36,997 nucleotides of DNA from Bacteroidota bacterium (GTDB lineage Bacteria > Bacteroidota > Bacteroidia > Bacteroidales > GCA-2748055). Position 1 is the first letter of the stretch; each line of letters starts with the position of its first letter. Below the pieces are notes generated by a model that saw nothing but the letters and a program-made list of their open reading frames with translations, did no database searches and had not been told where the DNA came from. The DNA lies in contig JAAEOI010000366.1 in the NCBI GenBank assembly GCA_024244665.1, forward strand, positions 1 to 36,997, written 5' to 3'. Below, piece after piece: positions 36,174-36,997 of this stretch. A program made the position numbers and the translations under genes.

Positions 36174-36347
36174 GATTCGTGATATTTATAAAACTTAAAA
36201 GAAGCAGGATCCCTATCATAGCTCTGTCTTTCTTTAATCATCATGGCAATTTACGACTTTTAGTAGCTTAACTTGCCGTCCATTTTATCGGGGGATATCC
36301 AACCGCCAGAATAGCAGATTTTCGTATCTTTGAATAAACCTATTTAT
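36174..36347. promoter_or_regulatory. Divergent gap between sulfatase and toxin-antitoxin operon
   Basis: This 174-base gap must hold promoters for the - strand sulfatase and the + strand MazF operon. The + strand promoter is listed separately. For the sulfatase I see only TAAGTTTT on the - strand (36190-36197), 7 of 8 to TAnnTTTG, which I do not trust much. No small gene or repeat is evident. Confidence 0.4.
36325..36332 (+). promoter_or_regulatory. -7 promoter element TATCTTTG for the toxin-antitoxin operon
   Basis: TATCTTTG is an exact match to TAnnTTTG and ends 15 bp before the ATG at 36348, giving a very short leader of about 10 bases. No TTG is seen at -33. The TTG inside this element is the apparent start of a longer frame and should be ignored. 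Confidence 0.5.
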
Positions 36348-36575
36348 ATGACCTTCGAAAGAACATATGAGATTAAAGATGATAAGCAGCTAATCATTAG
36401 TCTGCCTGACAAATTCAGATCCAAAAAGCACGTTCGGGTCATTATTGAAGATGTTGATGAAGACAAACAGACAAAATTGGAATATTTGAAAAAGGCTGCG
36501 AACGATCCGCTATTTCTTTCAGATGTTCAGGAGATTCAGGAAGACTTCCAATATACTGACAAAGAGTCTCTATGA
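36348..36575 (+). CDS. Small upstream partner of MazF, probable antitoxin
   Basis: 75 residues from the ATG at 36348; the TTG at 36330 overlaps the promoter element and is rejected. The sequence opens with a possible beta-hairpin region (YEIKDDKQLIISLPDKFRSKK, then VRVIIEDVDEDK) and continues with an acidic helix (KLEYLKKAANDPLFLSDVQEI). The opening loosely recalls AbrB/swapped-hairpin or DUF2281-like antitoxins, but the similarity is too weak to name. Its stop overlaps the start of the MazF gene (ATGA, 36572-36575), so the two are translationally coupled, the normal arrangement for a type II antitoxin and toxin. The acidic C-terminal half fits a tail that wraps the basic toxin. Function is inferred from position and size. 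Confidence 0.7.
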   Translation: MTFERTYEIKDDKQLIISLPDKFRSKKHVRVIIEDVDEDKQTKLEYLKKAANDPLFLSDVQEIQEDFQYTDKESL

Positions 36576-36928
36576 AATATAAGAAGTGGAGTATTTGGCG
36601 TGCAAATCTTGATCCAGTAGTTGGTTCTGAGCAGGGGAAATCAAGGCCGGTGATTATTATCAGTGAGGACGATATCAACGAACTTCTTAATGCTGTTAAT
36701 ATCATTCCAATCACTTCAAGGAAGCCCGGAAGAGAAGTATATCCAAATGAGGTTTTAATCTCAGCTTCCAAAACCGGACTCGATGTTGAATCTATCGCCC
36801 TTTGTCACCAAATAAGGACAATAGATAAAAAGCGCCTTTCGAAAATGTATGGCAATATTGGCTCAAAGAAAGTCAAGAGAAAGGTGCTTGAAGCCTTGAC
36901 ATTTCAGCTTGGGATCAATATTGAGTAG
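36572..36928 (+). CDS. mazF: MazF/PemK-family toxin (sequence-specific mRNA interferase)
   Basis: 118 residues, the usual length. All family blocks are present: SIWRANLDPVVGSEQGKSRP, VIIISEDD, VNIIPITSR, YPNEVLI, TGLDVESIALCHQIRTIDKKRL and a C-terminal ALTFQLGI. The catalytic pair of B. subtilis MazF, Arg25 and Thr48, falls at exactly Arg25 and Thr48 here (GKSRP, PITS), so the enzyme should be active. It would cut single-stranded RNA at a short motif when freed from its partner. It starts inside the stop of the upstream gene. After its end (36929-36997) I see nothing more that I can call. Confidence 0.95.
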   Translation: MKYKKWSIWRANLDPVVGSEQGKSRPVIIISEDDINELLNAVNIIPITSRKPGREVYPNEVLISASKTGLDVESIALCHQIRTIDKKRLSKMYGNIGSKKVKRKVLEALTFQLGINIE

Positions 36929-36997
36929 AATTCCCTCAATTGCATCCATAGCGTAAATCAATTATCGGCAACGCTGTAGAACAATACGCTAGAACCG

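Noticed and set aside
36190..36197. TAAGTTTT on the - strand as the sulfatase promoter
   Set aside because: Only a 7/8 match in AT-rich DNA with no -33 element, so it is mentioned in the gap entry but not called.
1..36997. rRNA, tRNA, CRISPR array, transposase or IS ends
   Set aside because: None seen on reading; apart from the short gaps described, the DNA is filled with protein genes.

Overview
The window looks like part of a polysaccharide utilization locus (PUL) from a free-living, probably marine or sediment member of the Bacteroidota, perhaps Marinilabiliales/Prolixibacteraceae-like. The evidence is two SusC/SusD pairs, a one-protein hybrid two-component regulator, lipoprotein signals on many products, and at least three proteins ending in a type IX secretion (T9SS) C-terminal sorting domain. 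T9SS argues against gut Bacteroides. The genus cannot be fixed from the sequence alone.

Layout. (1) 1-5357, + strand: tail of an unknown operon with a partial T9SS cargo protein, a GH141-like right-handed beta-helix lipoprotein with a discoidin-like C-terminus, and an S1 sulfatase. (2) 5358-5589: a regulatory gap with a 13-bp direct repeat at 21-bp spacing, a good candidate AraC-type operator. (3) 5590-9687: a 1365-residue secreted T9SS protein with two lamin-tail-like domains, three tandem repeats and a PKD/Ig-like domain, followed by a 12-bp perfect-stem intrinsic terminator. (4) 9759-28692: a tight run of eight + strand genes: four-FAS1 lipoprotein, SusC, SusD, FAS1 lipoprotein, FAS1 lipoprotein, SusC, SusD, and a 1204-residue beta-helix T9SS protein. 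(5) 28701-34329, - strand: a GH29 alpha-L-fucosidase followed by the hybrid two-component system (HTCS), converging on the main operon with an 8-bp gap. (6) 34354-34601: the GH29 promoter and an orphan 3' fragment of a T9SS sorting domain. (7) 34587-36173, - strand: a second S1 sulfatase in visibly more AT-rich DNA. (8) 36348-36928: a MazF toxin with an unusual small upstream partner.

How the parts may work together (inference). Secreted or surface beta-helix enzymes, the two sulfatases and the fucosidase would cut and desulfate a fucose-containing sulfated polysaccharide. FAS1 lipoproteins and SusD proteins would hold glycan at the surface, the two SusC proteins would import two kinds of oligosaccharide, and the HTCS would sense a periplasmic product and switch on transcription. 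The fucose/sulfate reading rests on GH29 plus GH141-like plus S1 families together; no single gene proves the substrate.

Several automatic start codons are probably wrong. Better starts are 9759, 12027, 32840, 34329 and 36348, for reasons given with each gene. I saw no rRNA, tRNA, CRISPR array, transposase or complete insertion sequence. No gap without a gene exceeds 300 bases.
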